From the NCBI GenBank assembly GCA_964602845.1, contig CAZRSW010000004.1, forward strand, positions 75,132-139,131: 64,000 nt of DNA, read 5' to 3'. Within the stretch, counting starts at the first letter, position 1, and each line of letters begins with the position of its first letter. Positions 26,383 to 35,351 of this stretch are shown in pieces. Origin of the DNA: CAZRSW01 sp964602845 (GTDB lineage: Bacteria; Chloroflexota; Dehalococcoidia; Lucifugimonadales; UBA826). The position numbers and the translations under genes were made by a program. Below the pieces are notes generated by a model that was given only the letters and a program-made list of their open reading frames with translations, had not been told where the DNA came from and did not search any database.

Positions 26383-27443
26383 GACTCCTCCACTTGGGCC
26401 TCGCCCACAAGAACCTGAGCGTCATCCTCATTAAGTTGGTCTTTTATTTCCGGATCCAAATGTTCTGGGAGCATATCCATTTCTCTCAACTTAGAATACA
26501 GCTCTGTATACGATTTCTCTCCAAAATTCCTGATAGCAAACAACTCGTCCCGGTCTTTTTCCAATACCTGTCCCACATTATCCAATCCCGCCCTCTTAAG
26601 ACAATTAAGAGTCCTAGAAGACAAATCAAGCTGCTCTACTGTCATGTTGTAATATTCCGCAGGTATTATTAGTGAAATACCTGGTCCACCTGCCCCTTCA
26701 TCTGCGGCTTTTTGAACATTTGCAAATAAGAAAAATTGATTGACAAGAACATTGGCCGCCCTTTCCACAGCCTCAACAGGAAACGTCGACCCGTCAGTCC
26801 AAACTTCGAGATTAAGTTCTTCGTAGTCTGTCCTTTGCCCCACCCTAGTCTGACTGATTGTGTAATTCACTTTCCTCACAGGCGTAAATACTGAGTCAAT
26901 CGGGATTACTCCTATGGGGTGTCCATCACTACTCTCCGCCATTTTGTAACCTTTTCCATGTCCCACATTTAATTCAATTGACAACTCAGCATCCTCCGAA
27001 TCCAAAGTTGCTATATGTTGATCTGGGTTCACAATAGTAAAATCAGCAGAAGTCATAACATCGGATGCTAATATTACACCTTCGCCTTTGGCCTCTAGTC
27101 TTAATTTCCCAGGAACATCGTTCTTAGACTCTGAGCGTATCCTGACATTTTTTATATTCAAAAGAATTTCGGAAACTTCTTCTTTAACTCCCGGAACTGT
27201 AGAATATTCATGAAGAACTCCATCTACTTTAACCCAAGTTATTGCTGTCCCTGGTAGAGAATTGTATAGAACCCTCCTCAGAGGATTGCCAAGAGTGACG
27301 CCATAACCCGGCTCAAGTGGTCCAATCACAAATTTACCATATGTCTCGCTCGCTTCTGCAACAGCTATACTCGGATTAGGTACAATTTCCTCTTCCTCTT
27401 CTATATCTTCAAACATAGCCGCAGCTGGGTATTCCAAAACCAT
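26379..27443 (-). CDS. rpoA: DNA-directed RNA polymerase subunit alpha
   Basis: The alpha subunit, about 354 residues, longer than the usual 310-330. The N-terminal domain has GPLEPGYGVTLGNPLRRVLY; the C-terminal domain (about 270-330) has SSRTLNCLKRAGLDNVGQVL and RNFGEKSYTELYSKL, which bind promoter DNA and activators. An acidic N-terminal extension with EDIEEEEE precedes the canonical start of the fold. GAGGAG lies 7 nt before ATG 27443, so this start is preferred to TTG 27458. It follows rpsD in the alpha operon. Confidence 0.97.
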   Translation of the reverse strand: MVLEYPAAAMFEDIEEEEEIVPNPSIAVAEASETYGKFVIGPLEPGYGVTLGNPLRRVLYNSLPGTAITWVKVDGVLHEYSTVPGVKEEVSEILLNIKNVRIRSESKNDVPGKLRLEAKGEGVILASDVMTSADFTIVNPDQHIATLDSEDAELSIELNVGHGKGYKMAESSDGHPIGVIPIDSVFTPVRKVNYTISQTRVGQRTDYEELNLEVWTDGSTFPVEAVERAANVLVNQFFLFANVQKAADEGAGGPGISLIIPAEYYNMTVEQLDLSSRTLNCLKRAGLDNVGQVLEKDRDELFAIRNFGEKSYTELYSKLREMDMLPEHLDPEIKDQLNEDDAQVLVGEAQVEES

Positions 27444-27461
27444 TGATGCACTCCTCAACTG

Positions 27462-28061
27462 TTATTTTGAATAAAATTCAACTATCTGACGGGTATCTAT
27501 AACTAATTCCCCATCTGAACCCATCGGTTCACTGACCATAGTCGCCACATAAGTATTTTTGTTCAATTCAATCCAATGCGGCGCTGAAATAGTCTTACTA
27601 TTGTTAACAGCATTTTCGTAAAGACCGGTTTTTTCCCCTTTAACTGTCCAAGAAATGACATCACCTCTTTTAACTTGAAAAGATGGGATGTTAACTTTCT
27701 TATCATTAACCAAAAAATGTCCGTGATTTACAGCCTGACGAGACTGCTTTCTCGTTAGGAACATACCAGTACGATATAAAACATTGTCAAGACGTTTCTC
27801 CAACAAAATTAAGAGATTGTCTCCTGTCGAACCTTCCATGTGAAAAGCTTTCCTGTAGTAATTCTTGAACTGCCTCTCCAATACCCCATATAGAAATTTT
27901 GCCTTTTGCTTTTCCTTTAATTGTAGACCGTATGCAGAAACTCTCCGCCTTCTCACCTGGGTCTGGTTGACTCGCCTCTCTTTTTTTGTCCCATATACAC
28001 CATAGGTTTCAAGGCCAAGAGATCTCAACTTTTTTTGTATCGGTCCTGTATATCTCGCCAT
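27462..28061 (-). CDS. rpsD: 30S ribosomal protein S4
   Basis: A 199-residue primary 16S-binding protein. It begins MARYTGPIQKKLRSLG and has an S4 RNA-binding domain LEKRLDNVLYRTGMFLTRKQ and VNHGHFLVNDKKVNIPSF. It lacks the zinc cysteines found in some S4 proteins. Two ATG codons are adjacent; the second gives GGAG with 7-nt spacing and the family N-terminus. S4 represses the alpha operon in E. coli; whether it does so here is unknown. Confidence 0.97.
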   Translation of the reverse strand: MARYTGPIQKKLRSLGLETYGVYGTKKERRVNQTQVRRRRVSAYGLQLKEKQKAKFLYGVLERQFKNYYRKAFHMEGSTGDNLLILLEKRLDNVLYRTGMFLTRKQSRQAVNHGHFLVNDKKVNIPSFQVKRGDVISWTVKGEKTGLYENAVNNSKTISAPHWIELNKNTYVATMVSEPMGSDGELVIDTRQIVEFYSK

Positions 28062-28113
28062 CATTTCACTCCAAATAGATTCCTACCATTGCATGTGATC
28101 AAAATTTGTTGAC

Positions 28114-28929
28114 TCATGCTGGCGTATGTATCCGCCATTTAAACTCACGTTTAAGTATCTCTAAATCCAACTTCTCTTTCCTGGACCTTACATCCAGATA
28201 CAAAAGAGTAATAGAAGTTCCCACTACCATCGTCAAAACACAGTTTGCGACTAATCCAGAGACCAATTGCACAAACAATCCAACCATAGGCATATTTTCA
28301 ACGATCGGATCTGCGACCTTCAGCGTCCATGTGAGGGTCACTACTATCCCGACCATTAGTAAACCCATCAATACCAACGCCAAGATAACCCTAGGCAATT
28401 CCTTTTGAACCAGTTGAAAACTTCTTTTAATACCATCAGTAAATTTAAGTCGCTCAAAAGTAATAACAGGTATAGTCATGGAAGCATATAAAATAAATGC
28501 CATCGCAAGTAAGGTTGGGATAATGAGCACAATGCCTCCAACCGCAATAAACAAGCTCATCATTAGTAATATAGATACATAGATTACTGAGAACAGTCTC
28601 CACAAAACTCTTTTATAGCAACCTATTACACTTATCCGTTCATCTATTAAATGTTGACCGACAGCTACTGACACCACTGCTAAACCTATCGTCATTGAAA
28701 CAAAGGTAATAACCACCAGCCCCATCATATATACCAACGAATCTAGTGCAATGGCTCCTGATTGTAGATATTCTTGTATAACCTCTCCGAGGCCTAACAG
28801 TTCTGCGACCAGCGTAACTAAAACCGTCGGTACATACACAATAACTGCAAGAACTGTAAGCACACGAATCCTCTTGCCAATTATCGCGAAGGTCTCATTA
28901 AGAATGCCCCAGGGGCTTAATTGTTGCAT
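28114..28929 (-). CDS. Multispanning membrane protein inside the alpha ribosomal operon
   Basis: A 271-residue protein, almost entirely hydrophobic, with about six membrane segments (near residues 24-45, 65-95, 113-148, 182-205 and 212-240). The layout, with a GGIVLIIPTLLAMAFILYAS segment, an amphipathic KFTDGIKRSFQLVQKE helix and a C-terminal LLYLDVRSRKEKLDLEIL, recalls the GPDPase_memb/YciC-like group of unknown function. No catalytic motif is visible. It lies co-directionally between rpsK (39 nt) and rpsD (49 nt), so it is probably transcribed with them. Not a known alpha-operon member. Confidence 0.75.
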   Translation of the reverse strand: MQQLSPWGILNETFAIIGKRIRVLTVLAVIVYVPTVLVTLVAELLGLGEVIQEYLQSGAIALDSLVYMMGLVVITFVSMTIGLAVVSVAVGQHLIDERISVIGCYKRVLWRLFSVIYVSILLMMSLFIAVGGIVLIIPTLLAMAFILYASMTIPVITFERLKFTDGIKRSFQLVQKELPRVILALVLMGLLMVGIVVTLTWTLKVADPIVENMPMVGLFVQLVSGLVANCVLTMVVGTSITLLYLDVRSRKEKLDLEILKREFKWRIHTPA

Positions 28930-28968
28930 GGTTACTGTCTAAGGGCCTTCTAGCTTCGAGCAATACAT

Positions 28969-29355
28969 CTAAACTCTCCGCCTTTTGGGAGGTCGACAAC
29001 CATTATGTGGGATCGGGGTCACATCTTTGATACTGGTCACATGCAAACCTGCACCCTGTAGGGCCCTGATAGCTGCCTCGCGGCCAGCCCCAGGACCTCG
29101 CACAAATACATCCACTTGTCGCATTCCTTGTTCTATAGCTTTTTTTGCCGCGTCCTCTCCAGCTCGTTGTGCAGCAAAAGCAGTAGATTTACGTGACCCG
29201 CTAAATCCCGCTGTCCCAGCACTTCCCCAAGCAACTGGGCTACCAGTGGGATCGGTCAATGTTATTATTGTATTATTGAAAGTAGACTGGACGAAAGCCT
29301 TCCCAATAGGAACGGGGTTTCGTTCTCTCCGCCTAGTTCTTGGTCTTCTTGCCAT
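28969..29355 (-). CDS. rpsK: 30S ribosomal protein S11
   Basis: A 128-residue platform protein with AFVQSTFNNTIITLTDPTG, the KSTAFAAQRAGEDAAKKA core and VTPIPHNGCRPPKRRRV at the C-terminus. It follows rpsM by 28 nt. Confidence 0.98.
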   Translation of the reverse strand: MARRPRTRRRERNPVPIGKAFVQSTFNNTIITLTDPTGSPVAWGSAGTAGFSGSRKSTAFAAQRAGEDAAKKAIEQGMRQVDVFVRGPGAGREAAIRALQGAGLHVTSIKDVTPIPHNGCRPPKRRRV

Positions 29356-29383
29356 CAGTAAATCCTAAATAATATATCTTTCT

Positions 29384-29761
29384 TCATCTTGTTGTCGTGT
29401 GTCTTCTTGATACTGCCATCTTCCTCCCTCGCTTGGCCCGGGCATTTGTCTTGGTCCTTTGCCCTCGAACAGGTAATCCTCTCCTGTGCCGTTGACCACG
29501 ATAGCAACCAATATCTATTAATCGACGAATATTCTGGTTGACCTCTCTTCGCAAATCCCCTTCCACGACTTTGTCCCTGTCAATAATATCCCTGATACGA
29601 TTCAAGTCTTCATCCATGAGATCAGATACCCTAGGATTACCTATAATACCGGCCTTTTCCACTACATCAACAGCCTGAGCCGGCCCTATACCGTATACTC
29701 TTCTCAAAGCTATTTCAATCCTCTTATTGTCAGGTATATTTACCCCAGCTATTATGGCCAT
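29384..29761 (-). CDS. rpsM: 30S ribosomal protein S13
   Basis: A 125-residue head protein with IAGVNIPDNKRIEIALRRVYG, the helix-hairpin-helix region and the conserved GQRHRRGLPVRGQRTKTNAR tail that contacts P-site tRNA. It lies 24 nt after rpmJ. Confidence 0.98.
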   Translation of the reverse strand: MAIIAGVNIPDNKRIEIALRRVYGIGPAQAVDVVEKAGIIGNPRVSDLMDEDLNRIRDIIDRDKVVEGDLRREVNQNIRRLIDIGCYRGQRHRRGLPVRGQRTKTNARAKRGRKMAVSRRHTTTR

Positions 29762-29785
29762 TTAAACTCCCCTATCTAGTTAGCG

Positions 29786-29899
29786 TTAACCCTGACGCTG
29801 TTTATGTCTTCGATTCTCACAAACTATCATCACTCGCCTATCCCGGCGAATCACCCTGCATTTATCACATCTTACTTTTACAGAAGCACTTACTTTCAT
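29786..29899 (-). CDS. rpmJ: 50S ribosomal protein L36
   Basis: A 37-residue protein read from the minus strand, starting at ATG 29899 with MKVSASVKVRCDKCRVIRRD and ending in KQRQG before TAA. It is the zinc-ribbon form: Cys-X2-Cys, a later Cys and His. It fills the space between infA and rpsM, its standard place. Confidence 0.97.
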   Translation of the reverse strand: MKVSASVKVRCDKCRVIRRDRRVMIVCENRRHKQRQG

Positions 29900-29935
29900 C
29901 GATTTCTCCCAAAGGAATCTAGATACCTGAACCCT

Positions 29936-30160
29936 TTACCCAAATCTGTAAGTTATCCGACCACGGGTCAAATCATAAGGAGAAAGGTCTACAAGCACCC
30001 TATCACCAGGTAACACTCTAATGTAATTCACGCGCAATTTACCAGATATATAAGCTAGAACTTCATGTCCGTTCGCTAGTTCTACTTTAAAGGAAGCATT
30101 TGGTAGTGCCTCCTTTACCGTTCCCTCAACTTCTATAGATTCGCTCTTATCCTTAGCCAT
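29936..30160 (-). CDS. infA: Translation initiation factor IF-1
   Basis: A 74-residue S1/OB-fold protein: IEVEGTVKEALPNASFKVEL, GKLRVNYIRVLPGDRV and a YDLTRGRITYRFG end. It binds the A site of the 30S subunit during initiation. It lies between map (56 nt) and rpmJ (36 nt). Confidence 0.98.
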   Translation of the reverse strand: MAKDKSESIEVEGTVKEALPNASFKVELANGHEVLAYISGKLRVNYIRVLPGDRVLVDLSPYDLTRGRITYRFG

Positions 30161-30216
30161 AATTCACAGTATTACTCACATCTAGCCCTGTAACCGGTAT
30201 CGAAACTCAATAGATA

Positions 30217-30999
30217 TCACGTCAAAACCTCCGGCCCTTGATCTGTTATCGCCACAGTATGCTCAAAATGAGCAGACAGTGCTCCATCTTCCGTAACCAC
30301 AGTCCATCCATCATCGAGCTGTTTAGTTTTCCATGTCCCGATATTGAGCATAGGTTCTATCGCTATCGTCATCCCAGATCGCAATTTTGGTCCCCGCCCA
30401 GGATCTCCATAATTTGGAACCTGCGGCTCCTCATGCAACTCCCGACCGATCCCATGGCCAACATATTCCCGCACCACAGCATACCCCTTATCTTCGGCAT
30501 ATTGCTGTATAGCATGAGAAATATTGGTTAACCTCGCGCCCGCAATAGCTTCTTCAATTCCCTTGCTTAAAGAATCCCTAGTCACATCAATTAATCTGTT
30601 AGCCTCTTCAGAAATCTCACCCACCCCCATGGTGAAAGCACTATCCCCGTGATAGCCATCCACAATAGCACCGAAATCGACACTTACTATGTCCCCTTCC
30701 TTCATCTTTCTATTCCCGGGAATTCCATGAACAATCTCTTCATTAAATGAGAAACATATAGTAGCTGGAAAAGGCTTACTGGCTCCGGGACGATACCCTT
30801 TAAATGATGGGGTTGCTCCACGTTTTCTTATCACTGCCTCGGCCAAATCATCCATTTCCTGACTAGTGGCACCTGGTGTAATGGCACCCATCACAGCTGC
30901 CTTGGCTTCAGCAACTACATCACCTGCCAGACGCATCAGCTCAAGCTCTCTTGCAGATTTAACTGTTATGCCCTCATTACCTCCTCTTAGACTAATCAT
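30217..30999 (-). CDS. map: Methionine aminopeptidase type I
   Basis: A 260-residue enzyme that removes the initiator methionine. Metal ligands are visible: Asp in SVDFGAIVDGYHGDSAFT (two Asp), His in YVGHGIGRELHE, Glu in IAIEPML and Glu in VTEDGALSAHFEHT. It starts at ATG 30999; AGGAGG also occurs inside the first codons (near codons 5-7), but no standard start codon follows it in frame. It sits between adk and infA, a common spc-operon position. Confidence 0.96.
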   Translation of the reverse strand: MISLRGGNEGITVKSARELELMRLAGDVVAEAKAAVMGAITPGATSQEMDDLAEAVIRKRGATPSFKGYRPGASKPFPATICFSFNEEIVHGIPGNRKMKEGDIVSVDFGAIVDGYHGDSAFTMGVGEISEEANRLIDVTRDSLSKGIEEAIAGARLTNISHAIQQYAEDKGYAVVREYVGHGIGRELHEEPQVPNYGDPGRGPKLRSGMTIAIEPMLNIGTWKTKQLDDGWTVVTEDGALSAHFEHTVAITDQGPEVLT

Positions 31000-31077
31000 A
31001 AACCCTCAATCATATCCTATCATTCCAATAGCGAACCTACATTATACACTGAATATACCAACGGAAAAAACATCTCT

Positions 31078-31728
31078 TCATTCAAGGGCCTCGCCCAAAG
31101 CTGAACGCACCTCATCTATCGATTTGGCTCCATCTATTCTGTGTAGATTACCGAGGCCATCATAGTATTTCAAAACGGGTGCTGTTTCCTCCAAATACAC
31201 CTTAAGCCTGTTCTTAACGACGGATTCCTTGTCATCATCTCTCTGGTATAACTCTCCTCCGCAAAAATCACAAACATTAGGCTCCTCAGGAGGCGAAAAA
31301 TTACGATGGAAAGAGGCTTGGCAAGATCGACAAATAAGACGCCCCCCAAGTCGCAATACTAGCTCCTCCTCGGGCACATCAAAAAACAAGACACGATCTA
31401 TCGTCCCATTCCTGTATCTTAACTCTTGCTCTAATGCCTTTGCCTGATTCATCGTTCGAGGAAAACCATCCAGCAAAAAACCGGGAGAGTGTTCAGGAAC
31501 ATTGATCCATTCCATAACCATCTTTATCGTAACGTCATCGGGAACGTATGCTCCCCTATCCATATACCCCCGAGCCAATTTACCGAGATCAGTATTACGC
31601 TTAAGATTATCCCTAAACAAGTCTCCTGAAGATACGCTTTGAACCCCAACCTTCCGTGAAATAAAGGCAGCCTGAGTCCCTTTACCAGAACCCGGAGGGC
31701 CCATAAGAATAATATTCACCTGCCCCAT
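31078..31728 (-). CDS. adk: Adenylate kinase
   Basis: A 216-residue kinase, AMP + ATP to 2 ADP. P-loop GPPGSGKGTQAA, the AMP-binding DGFPRTMNQAKAL and a long LID with a four-cysteine zinc site (CRSC and CDFC), the Gram-positive-like zinc form. It follows secY by 75 nt, the usual order. Confidence 0.97.
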   Translation of the reverse strand: MGQVNIILMGPPGSGKGTQAAFISRKVGVQSVSSGDLFRDNLKRNTDLGKLARGYMDRGAYVPDDVTIKMVMEWINVPEHSPGFLLDGFPRTMNQAKALEQELRYRNGTIDRVLFFDVPEEELVLRLGGRLICRSCQASFHRNFSPPEEPNVCDFCGGELYQRDDDKESVVKNRLKVYLEETAPVLKYYDGLGNLHRIDGAKSIDEVRSALGEALE

Positions 31729-31803
31729 CGCCCTTTATAGGCGGTTTTGCGGAGCCTAATTTCATCTAGGTTAGTCATTTGTCTGGACCACTCCACACCT
31801 TAA

Positions 31804-33144
31804 CTATCGCACGAAGCCTTCATAATTACGCATCATCAGCTGCGCTTCAAGCTGCCTCATAGTATCCAATGCTACCCCAACCATTATCAACAAACTGGTA
31901 CTACTAAGGGTAAGCGCCCTTACCTCTGTCAATTGAGTAACAAAGAAAGGTATGATCGCGATAGCACCCAGAAATAATGCCCCTCCCCATGTCACTCTAA
32001 CTATAACCCTGTTCAAATATTCTTGAGTCGGTTGCCCGGGTCTAATCCCAGGGATAAATCCACCATTCCTCTGCAGACTTTCAGCAAGATTCTGTTGCTG
32101 AAAGATGACCAGAGTGTAAAAAAAGGTAAAGATAACCACAAGTACAAAGACAGCCGCCCAATATGGAAACCTGCTAGGGTCTAAAGTATCAGCGAAAAAC
32201 GTTGCTACAGAATTTATGAATCCGTCATTCATTGGATTCCTAAAATAACTGGCGATTGTAGCCGGCAATATAATAATAGAGAAAGCAAATATCAGCGGGA
32301 TCATCCCTGCTGTGTTCACCCGTATAGGCAGAAAAGTAGACCCTGTTTGCCTCTCCATTCTCCCACCGCGAAAGACACTCCTCCCATATTGCACGGGAAC
32401 TCTTCTCTGAGCTTCGTTGAAAAGCACAATAACAAAAACTATTATGAACCCTATAATGCTAAGAAGTATTAACCCACCCATCTGACCATCTTGCAGAAGG
32501 CCACGCCCAACCATCTGAGGAAAACTAGCAACAATTCCCCCAAATATGATTAGAGAAATGCCATTGCCCAGACCTCGTTCGGTAATTAGTTCCCCCAGCC
32601 AGACTAGAAATAACGTTCCTGCGACCAAAGACGCCATCATCGCAAAAGTATGTAGATTTAATCCGAAGTCTACATTAGGAAGAACCCCTGATGATCTCAA
32701 TAGAGTCAGTTGGCCCCAACCTTGTAAAAAGGCTATTGGAACAGTCAGATAATGAGTATATTGGTTAATCTTCTGCCTACCAAATTCTCCTTCCTGAGAA
32801 AGTGACTTTAAACTAGGTAGAACCGGAGTCAAAATCTGCATGACTATTGAGGAGGTTATATAGGGATAAACACCTAGCGCGGCTACACTAAGATTTGAAA
32901 GAGCTCCCCCACTAAATAAGTCCAAAAATCCAAGCAAGGCCTGCTGTTCGAAAGCCTGTGACAATGCCTGGGTATCAACACCAGGAACTGGTACGTGGGC
33001 TACAAATCGAAATATAAGCAACATGCCTAGGGTGAAAAGAATTTTCCCTCGTAGATCCGGGAGTCTCATGGCATCCAACATGGACTGTATTAACTGAGGC
33101 CTGGATACCTGCTCACCCCGAGCCGCTGAAGATTGGCGAACCAT
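31804..33144 (-). CDS. secY: Protein translocase subunit SecY
   Basis: A 446-residue channel protein with ten membrane helices. Conserved parts include VPGVDTQALSQAF after helix 1, the plug region FSGGALSNLSVAALGVYPYI, ERGLGNGISLIIFGGI and the cytoplasmic RRVPVQYGRSVF loop. The C-terminal MRNYEGFVR tail is typical. It sits 5 nt after rplO. Confidence 0.98.
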   Translation of the reverse strand: MVRQSSAARGEQVSRPQLIQSMLDAMRLPDLRGKILFTLGMLLIFRFVAHVPVPGVDTQALSQAFEQQALLGFLDLFSGGALSNLSVAALGVYPYITSSIVMQILTPVLPSLKSLSQEGEFGRQKINQYTHYLTVPIAFLQGWGQLTLLRSSGVLPNVDFGLNLHTFAMMASLVAGTLFLVWLGELITERGLGNGISLIIFGGIVASFPQMVGRGLLQDGQMGGLILLSIIGFIIVFVIVLFNEAQRRVPVQYGRSVFRGGRMERQTGSTFLPIRVNTAGMIPLIFAFSIIILPATIASYFRNPMNDGFINSVATFFADTLDPSRFPYWAAVFVLVVIFTFFYTLVIFQQQNLAESLQRNGGFIPGIRPGQPTQEYLNRVIVRVTWGGALFLGAIAIIPFFVTQLTEVRALTLSSTSLLIMVGVALDTMRQLEAQLMMRNYEGFVR

Positions 33145-33149
33145 ATGCG

Positions 33150-33602
33150 TTATATCTCCAGAACCTTTCCGCCGGCCGCTAAAATCTTATCTTTAGCAGA
33201 CTGAGAGAATTTGTGGGCCGAGACATTAAGGGAAACTGTCAGTTCTCCTCTCCCCAGTATCTTTAACTGCCTGTCATTCTTAGAAAAGACCCCTAGCTGA
33301 ACAAGCCCTTCCAAAGTCACATCGCCACCTTCGGGATATAATTCATTAAGCTCATCGATATTCACCAAGTTAAAATATCTCTTGAATACATTCTTGAATC
33401 CTCTCATCTGAGGCAGTCTCTTAATCAATGGCAATTGCCCGCCTTCAAACCCAGGTCGCACCCCACCACCAGACCTCGATTTTTGTCCTTTCATCCCTTT
33501 ACCGGAAAAACTGCCATTTCCGCTACTATCTCCACGGCCTAATCGCTTGCGATTTTTCTTCGCTCCGCTAGGAGCCCTAAGATCATGTTGTTGCATCGCC
33601 AT
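33150..33602 (-). CDS. rplO: 50S ribosomal protein L15
   Basis: A 150-residue protein with the glycine- and lysine-rich N-terminus (KRLGRGDSSGNGSFSGKGMK, then GQKSRSGG), GFEGGQLPLIKRLPQMRGFK and a C-terminal L18e-type fold. It lies between rpmD and secY as usual. Confidence 0.97.
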   Translation of the reverse strand: MAMQQHDLRAPSGAKKNRKRLGRGDSSGNGSFSGKGMKGQKSRSGGGVRPGFEGGQLPLIKRLPQMRGFKNVFKRYFNLVNIDELNELYPEGGDVTLEGLVQLGVFSKNDRQLKILGRGELTVSLNVSAHKFSQSAKDKILAAGGKVLEI

Positions 33603-33652
33603 ATGAAATTTATCCTTGCATATCTAAGATGGATTAAGTGTAAAACTCACTA

Positions 33653-33835
33653 TTATTCTACACCCTTAACATCAACTAAATGCCGTATCTTCTTGATCAT
33701 TCCATCTATGGAAGGAGTGTGTTCATGCTCAACGCTATGATTTAAGCGTTTCAGGCCTAGGCTTTCCACAACTTTCCTCTGACGGTGCGAATAACCAATT
33801 ACACTTTTTTTCAAGGTAATCAAGACTCGTGCCAT
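33653..33835 (-). CDS. rpmD: 50S ribosomal protein L30
   Basis: A 60-residue protein: VLITLKKSVIGYSHRQRKVV, ESLGLKRLNHSVEHEHTPSI and IRHLVDVKGVE. It starts 13 nt after rpsE. Confidence 0.96.
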   Translation of the reverse strand: MARVLITLKKSVIGYSHRQRKVVESLGLKRLNHSVEHEHTPSIDGMIKKIRHLVDVKGVE

Positions 33836-33848
33836 GTTCGCCTCCTAG

Positions 33849-34400
33849 CTAGGTACTCGCAACTTCATGCTCGCCATCACGCGCGAGTTGAACGAATTCC
33901 TTCCTTCTCGCATTCTCTACTTCAGGATCTCTAAGCAACTGTAGTCCTTTCATAGTAGCCTTAACCACGTTAGTCGGATTCGTACTCCGGCGAACCTTTG
34001 TCACTATGTCCTTTACACCCGCAAGCTCAACAACAGCCCTAACCGACGCTCCAGCAATAACACCCGTACCAGGAGGAGCCGGTTTAAGCATTACCATCGT
34101 CCCTCCGTATTTCACCGTAACCTCATGGGGAATCGTGTCACCCTTCATCGGTATATCCAACATATTTTTATGTGCATAGGTGGACCCTTTCTTTATGGCG
34201 TCTGGAACAGCATCTGCCTTACCCATTCCAATTCCAACTCGACCTTCTCCATTTCCCACAACTACCATTGCACTAAAACTTAAGTGTCTTCCACCCTTAA
34301 CAACTTTAGATACTCTGTTGATACGAACTGTGCGTTCCGTTATTCCCCCATCTTCTTCACCGCCTCTATCCCTCCGAGTTCTATTCTCCTGGTTAACCAT
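33849..34400 (-). CDS. rpsE: 30S ribosomal protein S5
   Basis: A 183-residue protein with RTVRINRVSKVVKGGRHLSF, VVGNGEGRVGIGMGKADAVP and PAPPGTGVIAGASVRAVVEL. It has an N-terminal acidic extension (RGGEEDGG) ahead of the double-stranded RNA-binding-like domain. It lies 27 nt after rplR. Confidence 0.98.
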   Translation of the reverse strand: MVNQENRTRRDRGGEEDGGITERTVRINRVSKVVKGGRHLSFSAMVVVGNGEGRVGIGMGKADAVPDAIKKGSTYAHKNMLDIPMKGDTIPHEVTVKYGGTMVMLKPAPPGTGVIAGASVRAVVELAGVKDIVTKVRRSTNPTNVVKATMKGLQLLRDPEVENARRKEFVQLARDGEHEVAST

Positions 34401-34427
34401 TATTCAGTATCGCTCCTAATTCAATCA

Positions 34428-34793
34428 TTAGAATTTTAAACCAGATTCACGAGCAGCTTCTGCCACAGCCTTAATCCTCCCGTGAAATTTATAACCACCC
34501 CTATCAAAAACAACTTCAGTGATGCCCTTTTCTTTACTTCGCTCTCCTATTACTCCCCCAACCACTTTAGCGACCTCTGTCTTGTCATGATCTTTGTTGT
34601 TTATACGAATTTCGGCCTCCAAACTTGACGCGCAAGTAAGAGTATTACCTGAGGAATCATCAATAACTTGGGCGTATATATTATTCAGGCTCCGATATAC
34701 AGCCAACCGGGGCCTCTCAGGCGTACCGATTACCTTCTTACGGACCCTTTGGTGTCTCATGACCCTTCTGACTTTGCCACTCTTTTTTGCCAT
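34428..34793 (-). CDS. rplR: 50S ribosomal protein L18
   Basis: A 121-residue 5S rRNA-binding protein: RHQRVRKKVIGTPERPRLAV, YRSLNNIYAQVIDD and FDRGGYKFHGRIKAVAEAAR. It starts 3 nt after rplF. Confidence 0.98.
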   Translation of the reverse strand: MAKKSGKVRRVMRHQRVRKKVIGTPERPRLAVYRSLNNIYAQVIDDSSGNTLTCASSLEAEIRINNKDHDKTEVAKVVGGVIGERSKEKGITEVVFDRGGYKFHGRIKAVAEAARESGLKF

Positions 34794-34796
34794 ATC

Positions 34797-35339
34797 CTAT
34801 GCTCTCCTAGCACTCTTACCGGGCTTCAAACGAACGATTTCATCGGAGTATCTGATGCCTTTGCCCGTATAAACATTAGGAGGTCTTACCTTCCTTATGC
34901 TAGCCGCCATCTGCCCAACAGCCTGCTTATCAGAACCTGAGATCTTGATCTTATTATTACCCTCTACCTCAATTACCACCCCATCTAGAGGCTCCACAAC
35001 AACCGAATGGCTCAACATTACATCCAGTGTTATCCCTTTACCAGTCTGCTGTACTCTGTATCCAACACCAACAAGATCAAGGGTTTTATGGAATCCATGC
35101 TTCACACCCTGAACCATATTCGCCAATAAACTCCTAGCTAATCCGTGGAAAGCCCTATCGGCGCTATCCTCCGAATTCCTTGTGACAATCAATGTGTCCT
35201 CATTTTCATCAATAGCTATATCACCCACAAAGGAATGGGTAAGCGAACCTCTGGGACCTTCCACCATCACTTTCAAACCCTCTATGTTCACAGAAACATC
35301 AGATGGGATCGGTATCGACTGATTACCAATTCTAGACAT
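34797..35339 (-). CDS. rplF: 50S ribosomal protein L6
   Basis: A 180-residue protein: MSRIGNQSIPIPSDVSVNIE, GPRGSLTHSF and the C-terminal PPNVYTGKGIRYSDE with VRLKPGKSARRA. GAGGAG lies 8 nt before ATG 35339; a GTG codon directly upstream is less likely. It sits 12 nt after rpsH. Confidence 0.97.
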   Translation of the reverse strand: MSRIGNQSIPIPSDVSVNIEGLKVMVEGPRGSLTHSFVGDIAIDENEDTLIVTRNSEDSADRAFHGLARSLLANMVQGVKHGFHKTLDLVGVGYRVQQTGKGITLDVMLSHSVVVEPLDGVVIEVEGNNKIKISGSDKQAVGQMAASIRKVRPPNVYTGKGIRYSDEIVRLKPGKSARRA

Positions 35340-35351
35340 CACAAAAGCTCC

